NCBI RefSeq assembly: GCF_001418225.1
Contig: NZ_LIPT01000001.1
Span: forward strand, 186,001 to 250,000
Reading direction: 5' to 3'
From: Pannonibacter indicus
GTDB taxonomy: Bacteria > Pseudomonadota > Alphaproteobacteria > Rhizobiales > Stappiaceae
DNA: 64,000 nt
Translations under genes and position numbers: made by a program
Shown here: one piece after another, positions 8,812 through 17,927 of the stretch
Position numbering within the stretch: position 1 is the stretch's first letter
How the letters are laid out: every line of letters begins with the position of its first letter
The notes under the pieces: generated by a model
Told to the model about the DNA's origin: nothing
Seen by the model: only the letters and a program-made list of their open reading frames with translations
The model's database searches: none

Positions 8812-8868
8812 GAAAAGCCGGGATTACGAGCCTTTCAACAGGGCGGTATGTGACGCGAGGGGCTTTTC
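8812..8868 (+). terminator. Weak candidate terminator between ssrA and sspB
   Basis: GAAAAGCC at 8812 and GGCTTTTC at 8861 form an 8-bp inverted repeat with a loop of about 41 bases, followed by TTTTG. The long loop makes it doubtful. The 270-bp gap between ssrA and sspB otherwise shows no gene, and only a weak ribosome site precedes sspB. Confidence 0.25.
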
Positions 8869-8928
8869 TTTTGACCGGCAAAGGGTCAAGGTGCCCGAAA
8901 TTGATTTGATTCCGGCGGACAATAAAGA

Positions 8929-9537
8929 ATGGCAGAAGACCTGCTCCGTTATGACATCATCGTGCAGGACGCCCTGCGGGCGGCGGTGAAGAAGATCCTT
9001 GCCGAAGTTGCCCGGACGGGCCTTCCCGGCGAGCACCATTTCTACATCGCCTTCGACACCAATGCTCCCGGCGTGCGGATTTCCTCGCGCCTGAAGGAGC
9101 GGTATCCGACCGAGATGACCATCGTTCTCCAGCATCAGTTCTGGGATCTGGCCATCGGCGAACACGCCTTTGAAGTGGGCCTGTCCTTCGGCGGAATTCC
9201 GGAGAAGCTGCTGATCCCCTTCAGCGCCATCAAGGGCTTCTTTGACCCCTCTGTCCAGTTCGCGCTGGAGTTCGAGCCGGGCAAGACCGCAGAACCCATT
9301 CCGGACGATCTGGTGGAAGCCGTCGGCGAACTTGCCAATCTGGAAGCTGCCGCTGCCAAGTCCCTTGAGGACAAGAACGTCAAGCCGGCCACACGCAAGA
9401 CGGCGGCAAGCGCCAGCAAAGCCGAGAAGCCTGAAAAGGCCGCCAAGACGGACGCAGCGGAAGAGGGCTCCAAGGACGAAAAGCCGGCCGAAGGCGGTGA
9501 AGTCGTCTCGCTGGATGCCTTCCGCAAGAAGCCGTAA
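8929..9537 (+). CDS. sspB: SspB-type ClpXP adaptor (alphaproteobacterial form)
   Basis: A 202-aa protein. The first ~130 residues match the alphaproteobacterial SspB fold: LRYDIIVQDALRAAVKKIL, GEHHFYIAFDTNAPGVRI, LKERYPTEMTIVLQHQFWDL, then FGGIPEKLLIPFSAIKGFFDPS. This domain binds the ssrA tag and delivers tagged proteins to ClpXP. Residues 140-190 are a low-complexity Ala/Lys/Glu linker, and the end VVSLDAFRKK is the short hydrophobic motif that docks on ClpX in this family. The gene lies directly downstream of ssrA on the same strand, so RNA and adaptor are physically linked. DUF4169 and RHH_4 genes follow. Confidence 0.92.
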   Translation: MAEDLLRYDIIVQDALRAAVKKILAEVARTGLPGEHHFYIAFDTNAPGVRISSRLKERYPTEMTIVLQHQFWDLAIGEHAFEVGLSFGGIPEKLLIPFSAIKGFFDPSVQFALEFEPGKTAEPIPDDLVEAVGELANLEAAAAKSLEDKNVKPATRKTAASASKAEKPEKAAKTDAAEEGSKDEKPAEGGEVVSLDAFRKKP

Positions 9538-9614
9538 GATTCAGATCTGCGGAGGATCCGGTCACAGGGTCCGGGCCTCCCTGTTGGATCAGGTATCAGG
9601 GGGGAGGCTGAGGC

Positions 9615-9842
9615 ATGGGCGCCGACATCATCAACCTGCGGCGGGCGCGCAAGGCCCGCGACCGGAAGGCACGGGAGAGCGAGGCCGAAACCAACCGCCG
9701 CCTCCACGGCCGCACCAAGGCGGAGCGCAAGCTCAAGGACGCGCTCGACAGCAAGGCGCAGCAGACGCTGGACGCCCATCAGCTGGAGCGCAAGGCCTCT
9801 TTTGATAAAACCGAAGATCCGGACCGGGATGGTCAGGCGTGA
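9615..9842 (+). CDS. DUF4169 small basic protein
   Basis: A 75-aa highly charged protein that matches DUF4169: it opens with MGADIINLRRARKARDRKARE and is Arg/Lys/Glu/Ala-rich, probably one long helix. No enzymatic motif or membrane segment is visible. It follows sspB by 77 bases and overlaps the RHH_4 gene by 4 bases. This sspB-DUF4169-RHH_4 order recurs in Rhizobiales as far as I recall. The function is unknown. Confidence 0.82.
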   Translation: MGADIINLRRARKARDRKARESEAETNRRLHGRTKAERKLKDALDSKAQQTLDAHQLERKASFDKTEDPDRDGQA

Positions 9843-10063
9843 CCTTCGTCAAGCGCTCCCTCAGCCTCAAGGGGCACCGCACCAGCCTGGCGCTTGAGCC
9901 CGATTTCTGGGCCGAACTCGACCGGATCGCCGCAGACCGCTCCCTCTCCCTCGCCGCGCTCATTGGCATGATCGATGCCGGGCGCGCACCAGATCAGCCC
10001 CTGTCCTCTGCCGCCAGAGTGTTCGTGCTGAGAGCCCTCAGGGCTGTGCCGGAGCAAGGGTGA
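9839..10063 (+). CDS. Ribbon-helix-helix (RHH_4) protein
   Basis: A 74-aa protein with a ribbon-helix-helix DNA-binding layout. The strand VKRSLSLKGHRTSLALEP is followed by helix FWAELDRIAADR and helix SLAALIGMIDAGR. Such proteins bind DNA as dimers; the target is unknown. GTG/ATG-type coupling with DUF4169 (4-base overlap) suggests co-expression. It could regulate its own operon, but no operator was identified. Confidence 0.82.
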   Translation: MTFVKRSLSLKGHRTSLALEPDFWAELDRIAADRSLSLAALIGMIDAGRAPDQPLSSAARVFVLRALRAVPEQG

Positions 10064-10224
10064 CGGAACGCCGCAAGCCTGGGTGCCGATTGAGAAACCC
10101 TTCTTGCGCCGTCATTCCTCCGCCCTGCCATGACTGATCATGACATCCATGCCGTTCCAGCGCACATCCGCAGCGGGAGTTCCGGCAATTTGCATCTGTT
10201 TCCGCAACGACCGCCACGGAATGG

Positions 10225-10247
10225 ATGCCATGGCCGAGCCATGGCAT
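10225..10247. repeat. 10-bp palindrome in the RHH_4/AsmA gap
   Basis: ATGCCATGGC, a 3-base loop CGA, and GCCATGGCAT form a perfect 10-bp inverted repeat in the 233-bp gap between two convergent genes. No U-tract follows on either strand. On the minus strand the surrounding 60 bases could encode a short MPWLGHGIHS-type peptide of the sort often mis-called from intergenic palindromic repeats in alphaproteobacteria. The rest of the gap shows no gene. Confidence 0.6.
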
Positions 10248-10296
10248 AACGAATGGGTTGGGGTCTCTCAAGATGCAGCGCTCTTACCCGGAGGTG

Positions 10297-13200
10297 TCAG
10301 TTGCCGGGTGCCGGATAGGTGACAACGAGACCGCTGGGCATGGTGACCAGCACCGGTTGTGCCGGCTTGTTGGCCGGGATGCTGTCAGCCGGCCCTCCGG
10401 CGCCTGCATCGGAGCGCTGACCCTGCACACGCGGGGCAGCGGGAATTTCCTTCGCGGGCTCCAGCGGCGGCAAGGGGGCGACGCTTCCGGCCGCCTCCGG
10501 ATCACGGCCTGCGGCACCGCTGCGTCCGGCGTTTCCAATGGCAGACTGGATCTTTTCTTCGAAGGTCAGCAGGTCGCCGATAGCATCCCCATTGGCGGGC
10601 TTCGGCCCCGTCTGGGCGCGCTCACTGCGCGAGGGCGCTGTACTCTGTGCATTTCCGCGCTGATCGGGAGCAGGAACGGATTCAGGGGCCTTTTCAGGTT
10701 GGCGTTCTGATGCGTTCCCGGCCGCGGCTTTTTCCGCAGCCGCCTTTTCCGCGGCCGCTTTTTCTGCAGCCGCCTTCTCGGCTGCGGCCTTTTCGGCCGT
10801 CCGATGCTGCTCTTCCGCCTCGCGGAAATATTTCATCTCGCGGGCCAGCCGGTCACGGTCGAGGATATCGGCCTGCAGGCGCTCCACCCGCTCTACTTCC
10901 TTCTCGAAGGCGCGCAAGGTGAGAAAGGCCATCAGCGGACCAGTGTCGATCCGCCGTTCCGGGTTGCCCAGAGGGCCGGAAAAGATCACGGCTGCCTGCG
11001 GTTCGGCCCCGGCAACCGCATCCTCGCCCGCATCGGCTTTCAGCGAAAGGTCGGCCTGCACCGTCCAGTCATTGAGATTGATCTGGCCGGAGCCAAGCAG
11101 AGCCGCCGCGGTTCCTTCAGCTCTGAGATTGCGCAGGCTGACCCGGCCGGCCGCCATCGACAGGGAGCCTTCGAGAGACGCGAAAGGCAGCGTGCCCGCA
11201 TCCAGCTGGCTGATAAACAGGCTGCGGACCTTGTCTTCTTCCAGCTGCAGGCCGGAGTCGGCTGCGCGGATGATGAGGCTGAAAGCTTCCGGGTTCAGCG
11301 CCCGCAGCTCACCATCCTTCAGAGCCACCGTACCACCGCCGCTGAGCCCGGCGGCCAGGGCAGCAATGGACCGGCCGCTCGTTTCAAACTGCGCATTCAC
11401 ATCCAGCGTGCCGGTTGCCACGGCCCGGCCAGAGCGCTGCCAGACAAGGTTTTCGGCCTGCGCGCCGGTCAGTTGCAGCGTTCCGGAGAAGCCCGCCTCG
11501 CCCGCATTGCGGGTCAGGGCCACCTGCCCGCTCAAGCTGCCGCCGCCATAGCGGGCCTCAAGCCCCTCCAGCCGCAGGCTGTCCGGCACGATCCGCAGCT
11601 TCGCGGAAACCGTCTCAATGGCCGTTAGGTCATCCAGCCACAGTTTTCCGGCCTTGAGATCGAGACCAAGATCCATGTGCCCGGCAAAGGGCGTTCCAAG
11701 CGCCTGCCCCGGCCAGACGCCGTTCCCCTCGGCAAGCGCCCATTGATCGGCGCCCAGCATGACTTCCGACAACAGGCGGGCGTCGAGGGCCGAAAGGTCC
11801 AGCGCTCCGGAAATCCGGTAAAGGCCCGATCCTGCGGCTGGTGTCAGATCCCCCGTCAGGCGTCCGGCCACGGTCACACCGGCCATGACGCCCTTGATGT
11901 CGCTCAAGGTGAGCTTGCCGCCTTCACCCAGCAGATCAAACCGCAGGTCCGCCGTCAGATCCCCCGCCAGAGCTGGCAGCACCTGACCGGTCATCAGCAC
12001 CGCAGGAGAAAGATCCTGCGACTTCAGCGTCACCCCGGCGGTGTAGCGCAGCGGCACGCCATCGCGCGGCAGTTCCATGTCGCCGACGGCTTCCAGACGG
12101 CTCGTTCCCGCCTTCGCATCAAGGCTGACGGCAAGGCTGTCGCCCGGCTGCCCGTTCAGTTTCAGCGCCAGTTCCGCCGCGCCAAGCCCCTCTTCCGAAG
12201 CCACATCGAAGCCGAGCTGGCGCAGCAGAAGCGCGCCTTCCGGCCCGGACATGTTCAGCGTCAAGGCCGCATCGCCATCGCGCCAGGCGTCCATCCGCCC
12301 GGCGAAGCGGCTGTCGAGGCCAATCTTGTTGCCGTTAACCTCGCCGGACAGCACCAGCCGCATCTCGCTGCCTTGGCCGGAAGGCTTGGCCTCAATACGC
12401 CCGTCCAGCTTGGCCGGCACCAGATAGTCACCGCCGATCTGCAAGCGCCGGGTCAGTTCACTATCCGGAGCCGCATTCTCGATGAGGGCATAAAGCCCGG
12501 CCAGCGAGCTTGCCTCCAGCGTTGCGTTGAGCGAGCCCGAGGGAACGGTCGTCAGATCCCGGATGGTGCCTAAGGCATCGATGCGCGCACCGGCCAGATC
12601 ATTGGCGGAAAGTTTCGAGATCTTCAGCTGCTCGCCGTCATATCCGGCTTCCACCGTCAGGGCCTTGCCCTTGATGCCCCGGATCGACACTTCGCGGGCG
12701 TGAAGCTTCACGTCAATCTCTGCCCCGGCGAGCATCCCGCCCAGCGCATCAGCGCCAAAGGCCGGAGCCAGACCGGACACAAGATCCAGATCCAGCTTTT
12801 CTGCCTCAAGGCCGAGCGAGAACACGGATTTGCCATTGCGTTCATGAGTGTAGGCGATGGACCCGGCAGCCTTCGCCCCGTCAATATCGAGGCGCGAGAC
12901 GGCAAAGCTCACGCCGCCGCTGCCCGCATCCAGCTTGCCTTCAAGCGCAACCGGCAGGCCGGTGAAGACAAGCCCGTTGTGCCCCTGCAGCCAGCCCGTC
13001 AGCAGGCCCGGCTGGGCAGAATTGAGCACCAGCGTTCCGCTGTAGGACGGCGCGCCTTGCAGGGACAGGTCCCCTTGCGTGGTCACCTGCGTGCGGCCCG
13101 GCAGGCGGCTTGAAAGCCGCAGCACTTTCCAGCCGCCCGCTGCCGTTTCAAGGTCCAGACGCGTGCCCTGAATGATCTCGCCGCCAGCCACAATGGCCGG

Positions 13201-14265
13201 AAGGTCAAGCGAGACCTCGCCCTTGAGCGTGTCCGGCGCCAGCGCTGCAAGACCGGAAAGAAGGCTTTGCCCTGCCGTGCGGATGGCCACAGGCTGCTGT
13301 GGGCCCTGCCCCAGCATCCGGTCCAGATCCAGCTGCCGCGCACCGGCCTTGATGAGGAACCGGCGCGAAGCCGCCAGATCAAGATTGCCCTCGCCCGTCA
13401 GCGTTACATGCCGCTCGTCCGGGCCATAGCGAAGTTCAAAGGAAGGCACCGTGATTGCAGCCGGGCCGGCCTTCACGTCACCCTGAACCCGCCACTCCTG
13501 CATGGAGGGATCATCGGAGGCAACGGAGGCGAGCGTAAACCGGCCGTCAAGCTCCGGCGCACCGGCCTTGTCGCTCAAAAGCGCATCAACGCTCAGCTGG
13601 GCGGGCGTCAGCGCCGGGGTCAGGTCTGCCTTGACACGGATGCCGCCGCCGGGCTGGCGTTCACCGGTGGCAAGGCGCAGGGACATGGGCTCGCCATTGC
13701 TGGAGAGACTTCCGTCCACCTTGAACGGGCCGTTGAGCGAGCGGGCGCTCACCACCACATTCACGTTCTCGATCTTGCGCGAGCCGCCGTCACGGGCATC
13801 GGACAGCGTCACACTGCCGTTGTTCACCTCGATCTGGTCGAAGGCGACGTTCTTCGGGTCCACCCGGGCAAGGCCGGCCTCGCTGCGCTCCATCAGCCAG
13901 TCAAGGCGGCCATACTCATCGAGCGCAAGGTTCGCCTGCGGCCGGTCCAGCCGCATTTCCACGACGCGGATTTCGCCCTTCAGCAGAGACGGCAGTTCGA
14001 CGCGCATCTGAAAACGGGAGACGGACAGCAGTGGGTTTTCCGCATCTCCCACCCGCACATCGGTGAAGGTAAGCGCCGGGGCGGGCAGAAGGCTCATGTC
14101 GGCCTTGCCCAGCACCGTCACCTTGTGGCCCAGCGCCTCGCCGGCATAACGCTCGAAGGTCGAACGGTACGCTGTCCAGTCGACAAAGAGGGGCCCGACC
14201 AGCGCCGCCAGCAGCGCCAGGATGATAGCCACACCCGCCGTGATATAGACCGAATTCAGCGTCAT
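10297..14265 (-). CDS. AsmA-family envelope protein
   Basis: A 1322-aa AsmA-like protein. These are periplasmic proteins tethered by one N-terminal helix and implicated in lipid transport or outer-membrane biogenesis. One membrane segment (about residues 5-28, VYITAGVAIILALLAALVG) is followed by the AsmA start DWTAYRSTFERYAGEALGHKVTVLGKA, many repetitive beta-rich segments, and the C-terminal AsmA block with LNVNAQFETSGRSIAALAAGLSGGG and LKDGELRALN. The final ~180 residues are low complexity: five tandem AAAEK units (about 1180-1210) and a long Pro/Ala/Arg tail. It is convergent with the RHH_4 gene. The exact cargo is unknown. Confidence 0.88.
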   Translation of the reverse strand: MTLNSVYITAGVAIILALLAALVGPLFVDWTAYRSTFERYAGEALGHKVTVLGKADMSLLPAPALTFTDVRVGDAENPLLSVSRFQMRVELPSLLKGEIRVVEMRLDRPQANLALDEYGRLDWLMERSEAGLARVDPKNVAFDQIEVNNGSVTLSDARDGGSRKIENVNVVVSARSLNGPFKVDGSLSSNGEPMSLRLATGERQPGGGIRVKADLTPALTPAQLSVDALLSDKAGAPELDGRFTLASVASDDPSMQEWRVQGDVKAGPAAITVPSFELRYGPDERHVTLTGEGNLDLAASRRFLIKAGARQLDLDRMLGQGPQQPVAIRTAGQSLLSGLAALAPDTLKGEVSLDLPAIVAGGEIIQGTRLDLETAAGGWKVLRLSSRLPGRTQVTTQGDLSLQGAPSYSGTLVLNSAQPGLLTGWLQGHNGLVFTGLPVALEGKLDAGSGGVSFAVSRLDIDGAKAAGSIAYTHERNGKSVFSLGLEAEKLDLDLVSGLAPAFGADALGGMLAGAEIDVKLHAREVSIRGIKGKALTVEAGYDGEQLKISKLSANDLAGARIDALGTIRDLTTVPSGSLNATLEASSLAGLYALIENAAPDSELTRRLQIGGDYLVPAKLDGRIEAKPSGQGSEMRLVLSGEVNGNKIGLDSRFAGRMDAWRDGDAALTLNMSGPEGALLLRQLGFDVASEEGLGAAELALKLNGQPGDSLAVSLDAKAGTSRLEAVGDMELPRDGVPLRYTAGVTLKSQDLSPAVLMTGQVLPALAGDLTADLRFDLLGEGGKLTLSDIKGVMAGVTVAGRLTGDLTPAAGSGLYRISGALDLSALDARLLSEVMLGADQWALAEGNGVWPGQALGTPFAGHMDLGLDLKAGKLWLDDLTAIETVSAKLRIVPDSLRLEGLEARYGGGSLSGQVALTRNAGEAGFSGTLQLTGAQAENLVWQRSGRAVATGTLDVNAQFETSGRSIAALAAGLSGGGTVALKDGELRALNPEAFSLIIRAADSGLQLEEDKVRSLFISQLDAGTLPFASLEGSLSMAAGRVSLRNLRAEGTAAALLGSGQINLNDWTVQADLSLKADAGEDAVAGAEPQAAVIFSGPLGNPERRIDTGPLMAFLTLRAFEKEVERVERLQADILDRDRLAREMKYFREAEEQHRTAEKAAAEKAAAEKAAAEKAAAEKAAAGNASERQPEKAPESVPAPDQRGNAQSTAPSRSERAQTGPKPANGDAIGDLLTFEEKIQSAIGNAGRSGAAGRDPEAAGSVAPLPPLEPAKEIPAAPRVQGQRSDAGAGGPADSIPANKPAQPVLVTMPSGLVVTYPAPGN

Positions 14266-14305
14266 TCTCCTGTTCTCGGGCGCCTGTTGCGTGCGGCCCC
14301 TGCCG

Positions 14306-15718
14306 TTACACGAGCACGATCTTGCCCGGATTCATGATGTTATCCGGATCAAGGGCAATTTTAAGGGTACGCATCACATCCAGTGCGTCTCCATGCTCTT
14401 TTTTCAGATATTTCATCTTGCCCTGCCCCACGCCATGCTCGCCGGTGCAGGTGCCCCCCATCTCGATGGCGCGCCAGTTCATCTGCTCGATGAAAGCCTC
14501 GCTCTCCGCCAGTTCCTTCGGATCGTTGACATCCACGAGCACCAGCGTGTGGAAATTGCCGTCGCCCACATGGCCGACGATCGGTGCCAGCAGTCCGCGC
14601 CGCTCGATATCGGCCACGGTTTCGGCCACGCATTCGGCAAGGCGGGAAATCGGCACGCAGACATCCGTTGACACAGCCTTGGAGCCGGGGCGCAGGCCCT
14701 GCGCTGCAAAATAGGCGTTGTGGCGCGCCGTCCAGAGCTTTGTGCGCTCCTCCGCCTGCGCCGACCAGCGGAAAGTGCCGCCTCCGCAATCCGCCGCAAT
14801 CGCCTCGAACAGTTCCGCCTGTTCCTTCACGCCCGAAGCCGTGCCGTGAAATTCGAGGAACAGCGTCGGCGTCTCCTCAAGATCCAGCTTGGAATAGGCG
14901 TTGCAGGCGCGCACCTGCATCTTGTCCAGAAGCTCGATCCGCGCAACCGGAATGCCGGACTGGATGGTCATGATCACGGCGTTGCAGGCCGATTCCACAT
15001 CCGGGAAGGGACAGACGCCGCCGGAAATGGCTTCCGGCTGACCGAAAAGCCGCAGGGTGATTTCCGTGATCACGCCCAGCGTGCCTTCCGAACCGACGAA
15101 CAGCCGGGTCAGGTCATAACCGGCAGAGGATTTGCGCGCCCGGCCGCCCGTGCGGATGATGCGGCCATCCGCCGTTACCACGGTCAGCCCCAGCACCACA
15201 TCCTTCATGGTGCCATAGCGCACCGCATTGGTGCCCGAAGCGCGGGTTGCCGTCATGCCGCCGATGCTGGCATCCGCGCCCGGATCAATGGGGAAGAACA
15301 GGCCCGTGTCACGGATATAGGCATTCAGCTGCGAGCGCGTCACGCCGGCCTGCACCACGCAGTCGAGATCTTCCGCGTTCACTTCCAGAATGCTGTTCAT
15401 ACGGCTGAGATCGATGGAGACGCCGCCGCCGGGCGCATTCACGTGGCCTTCCAGCGAGGAACCGGTGCCAAAGGGGATGACCGGCACCTTGTGCTGGGCA
15501 CAGAGCCGGACAATCTCCGCCACCTCTTCCGTCGTCTGCGCAAACACCACAACATCCGGCGCCTGATTCGGCAGCCATGTGGTGGTGTGGCCATGCTGCT
15601 CGCAAACGGCTGCGGAGGTGAGGCACCGCTCGCCAAAACCGGCAGCAAGCGCAGCCTTCACGGCGGCGATGCCGTCCTCGTTGCGTTTCACCTGAACCTG
15701 CATGGCCGCCAGAGACAT
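14306..15718 (-). CDS. FAD-linked D-2-hydroxyacid (D-lactate) dehydrogenase
   Basis: A 470-aa flavoprotein of the FAD-binding PCMH/oxidase family (D-lactate dehydrogenase cytochrome type or GlcD-like). The FAD site is seen in VPVIPFGTGSSLEGHVNAPGGG, GADASIGGMTATRASGTNAVRYG and FVGSEGTLGVITEITLRL. The C-terminal domain has the metal/substrate motifs VGHVGDGNFHTLV and GTCTGEHGVGQGK and ends with DPDNIMNPGKIV. Electrons probably go to cytochrome c or quinone. I place the start at ATG 15718 (MSLAAMQ) behind a GAGGAG site; a 65-residue upstream extension reads as non-coding. Substrate is inferred from family only. Confidence 0.88.
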   Translation of the reverse strand: MSLAAMQVQVKRNEDGIAAVKAALAAGFGERCLTSAAVCEQHGHTTTWLPNQAPDVVVFAQTTEEVAEIVRLCAQHKVPVIPFGTGSSLEGHVNAPGGGVSIDLSRMNSILEVNAEDLDCVVQAGVTRSQLNAYIRDTGLFFPIDPGADASIGGMTATRASGTNAVRYGTMKDVVLGLTVVTADGRIIRTGGRARKSSAGYDLTRLFVGSEGTLGVITEITLRLFGQPEAISGGVCPFPDVESACNAVIMTIQSGIPVARIELLDKMQVRACNAYSKLDLEETPTLFLEFHGTASGVKEQAELFEAIAADCGGGTFRWSAQAEERTKLWTARHNAYFAAQGLRPGSKAVSTDVCVPISRLAECVAETVADIERRGLLAPIVGHVGDGNFHTLVLVDVNDPKELAESEAFIEQMNWRAIEMGGTCTGEHGVGQGKMKYLKKEHGDALDVMRTLKIALDPDNIMNPGKIVLV

Positions 15719-15966
15719 GGCGCATCTCCTCATCCTGTCATGAGGGCCTTGGTTTTCAGCCCTCTTGTGCTGGCGCACACTATCAAAGATGCCCCGCCAC
15801 CCAAAGCTGTCTTGTGGGGCAAATCCCGGTTCTGTTGTCTCACCTGTTTCCTCCCGGCAAAAAGCCGTTGAAACGGATCCAGTTCTGACCGGGATTGCGG
15901 TAAGAAGGAACACGCGTGGCCAGCGGCCGCAGCATTTGCGTTTCCGGATGTGGAGAGCATCACGCC

Positions 15967-17631
15967 ATGGCCAAAGGCCCCTCCCCGCTGTTTCCCCTCA
16001 AGATTCCCGTCAAGGCCGGAGCCGCGGCCATCGCCGCCGAGTTACGGCTGAACGTCCGGCATTTCCGTCATAGCAAGGCACCGCTCATCTGGGTGCTGGC
16101 CCTGTTCATCGGCGCCATCGTCTCCTGGGCGGCCATTTTCTTCCGCGAGCTGATCGGCCTCGTCCAGATGCTCTGGCTCGGCACCTCCAGCGAGGCGGTG
16201 GTGACGGCCGTTGCACAGGTGCCCTGGTATGTGGTGATGCTGGCCCCCGCAGCCGGCGGGCTGGTGGTGGGGCTGCTCCTGCATTTCGTCCAGCCCATGC
16301 AGCGGGCCTCCGGCGTGGCCGATGTGATCGAGGCCCGTGCCAGCGCCGGGCGCAGCCTGCACTTTTGGCCGGGCATGTCCTCCGCACTGATTGCCGCCCT
16401 GTCGCTCGGCTCGGGTGCCAGCGCCGGGCGCGAGGGACCGATGGTGCATCTGGGCGCGACCATCGCCACCAGCCTGGGCCGCCTGTTCAGCCTGCCGGAT
16501 TCATCGCGCCGCATGCTGCTGGCCTGCGGTGTCGCCAGCGCGGTTTCCGCCTCGTTCAATGCTCCCATCGCGGGCGTGCTCTTTGCCCATGAAGTGATCC
16601 TCGGGCATTACGCCCTCTCGGCCCTGCCCCCAGTCGCCATCGCCGCCGTCACCGGCACCGTCTTCTCCCGGCTGTGGTTCGGTGATGTGGCAGCCTTCAA
16701 CATTCCCGCCTATCAGATCACTTCCTACTGGGAGTTTCCCGCCTTCGCGCTTCTGGGGCTTGCCTGCGCCATCGTCTCCATCCTGTTCCAGTTTGCCTTG
16801 ACCGGGACGGACTGGGTGGCACGCAACATTCCCCTGCCGCTGTGGCTGCGCCCGGTCACGGGCGGGCTGGCGGTCGGGGCCATAGCACTGATGTTCCCCC
16901 ATGTGCTGGGCGTTGGCTACGAGGCGACCGATGAAGCGCTGAAGAACCAGCTGCCCCTGACGCTCCTGCTGGCCCTGCTGGTGGCCAAGACGGCGGCAAC
17001 CGCAATAACCCTCGCCTCCCGCTTTGGCGGCGGCGTGTTCTCGCCTGCGCTCTATCTGGGCGCCATGACGGGCGGGGCCTTCGGCATCATCGCCGCCGCC
17101 GCCGTGCCGGACATGGCCTCCAGCGGCGGGCTCTATGCCATTCTCGGCATGGGCGCGGTCGCCGCTTCCGTCCTGGGCGCGCCCGTCTCGACGACCATGA
17201 TCGTCTTTGAGCTGACCGGCGGCTACGGCCTGTCCATGGCGCTGCTGCTCTGCGTTTCCATCGCCACCGGCATCACCCAGGCGGTGCATGGACGCTCCTT
17301 CTTCCAGTGGCAGCTGGAAATGCGCGGCGTGCCGCTCAAGGACGGACTGCACCGCATGCTGGTGCGGGAAGTGCGGGTGGATGACTTCATGACGCCTCTG
17401 GCGCCCAGAGACACCGGAGACACCGGCCCGCTGACGCCGGACATGCCCGTGCTCTTCACGGACGAAACCCTCGACAAGGCCTTGAGACGATTCGATGAAA
17501 CCGGCCAGACGCGGCTTCCCGTGGTACGCCGCTCAGCCCCGCTGGTGCCCGTCGCCACGGCGTTCCACGTGCATGCACTGGCACATTACAATGCCGTTCT
17601 GATTAAAGCGGCAGAAGAAGAACACCGGTAA
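15967..17631 (+). CDS. ClC-family chloride channel/antiporter with C-terminal CBS remnant
   Basis: A 554-aa inner-membrane protein of the ClC family with about ten hydrophobic segments. The three selectivity motifs are present: GSGASAGREGP (with the gating Glu in GREGP), the FAHEVILGHY region, and GGGVFSPALYLGA. A C-terminal cytoplasmic tail of about 90 residues after DDFMTPL resembles one incomplete CBS module (FTDETLDKALRRFDETGQTRLPVV). It probably moves Cl- in exchange for protons. Start chosen at ATG 15967 (MAKGPSPLF); a GTG at 15916 would add 17 residues. It stands alone and is divergent from the D-lactate dehydrogenase gene. Confidence 0.9.
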   Translation: MAKGPSPLFPLKIPVKAGAAAIAAELRLNVRHFRHSKAPLIWVLALFIGAIVSWAAIFFRELIGLVQMLWLGTSSEAVVTAVAQVPWYVVMLAPAAGGLVVGLLLHFVQPMQRASGVADVIEARASAGRSLHFWPGMSSALIAALSLGSGASAGREGPMVHLGATIATSLGRLFSLPDSSRRMLLACGVASAVSASFNAPIAGVLFAHEVILGHYALSALPPVAIAAVTGTVFSRLWFGDVAAFNIPAYQITSYWEFPAFALLGLACAIVSILFQFALTGTDWVARNIPLPLWLRPVTGGLAVGAIALMFPHVLGVGYEATDEALKNQLPLTLLLALLVAKTAATAITLASRFGGGVFSPALYLGAMTGGAFGIIAAAAVPDMASSGGLYAILGMGAVAASVLGAPVSTTMIVFELTGGYGLSMALLLCVSIATGITQAVHGRSFFQWQLEMRGVPLKDGLHRMLVREVRVDDFMTPLAPRDTGDTGPLTPDMPVLFTDETLDKALRRFDETGQTRLPVVRRSAPLVPVATAFHVHALAHYNAVLIKAAEEEHR

Positions 17632-17751
17632 AGGCCATATTTCTCAGTGCATTAACCGGAAAGCCGGAATCAAGCCACCAGGCAGGGACAGCACCGTCTC
17701 AGCGGCTTGAATCAATGTGTGAGGAACCGCCTCATCCGCAGACCCGGTCTC

Positions 17752-17890
17752 TCCTTCGTCATCCGGACGAGAGCGAAGCGAAGATCCGGGACCGGTGAGC
17801 CCCGGCCTGCCGGCTCTATTGACCCGTTGAACCAACCTGCGGCCCCGGCTCACTGGTCCCGGCTCGTGCTCTGCTTGGCCGGACGACGAG
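17752..17890. repeat. Paired inverted intergenic repeat, locus A
   Basis: The 296-bp gap between the ClC gene and pepP contains two ~42-bp elements facing each other. The left begins GTCATCCGGACGAGAGCG and ends ACCGGTGAGCC. The right reads GGCTCACTGGTCCCGG and ends GCCGGACGACG, so it is the imperfect reverse complement of the left. About 55 bp of unrelated sequence separates them. Related elements occur near 20.4 and 27.6 kb. No coding frame is convincing here. Confidence 0.75.
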
Positions 17891-17927
17891 GGAGGGGCGG
17901 CAGGCCCGTAAAAGCCCCAAAGCCGGC

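Noticed and set aside
13267-14337. 356-aa plus-strand frame
   Set aside because: A shadow of the AsmA gene, rich in Arg/Gln/His as expected for an antisense frame.
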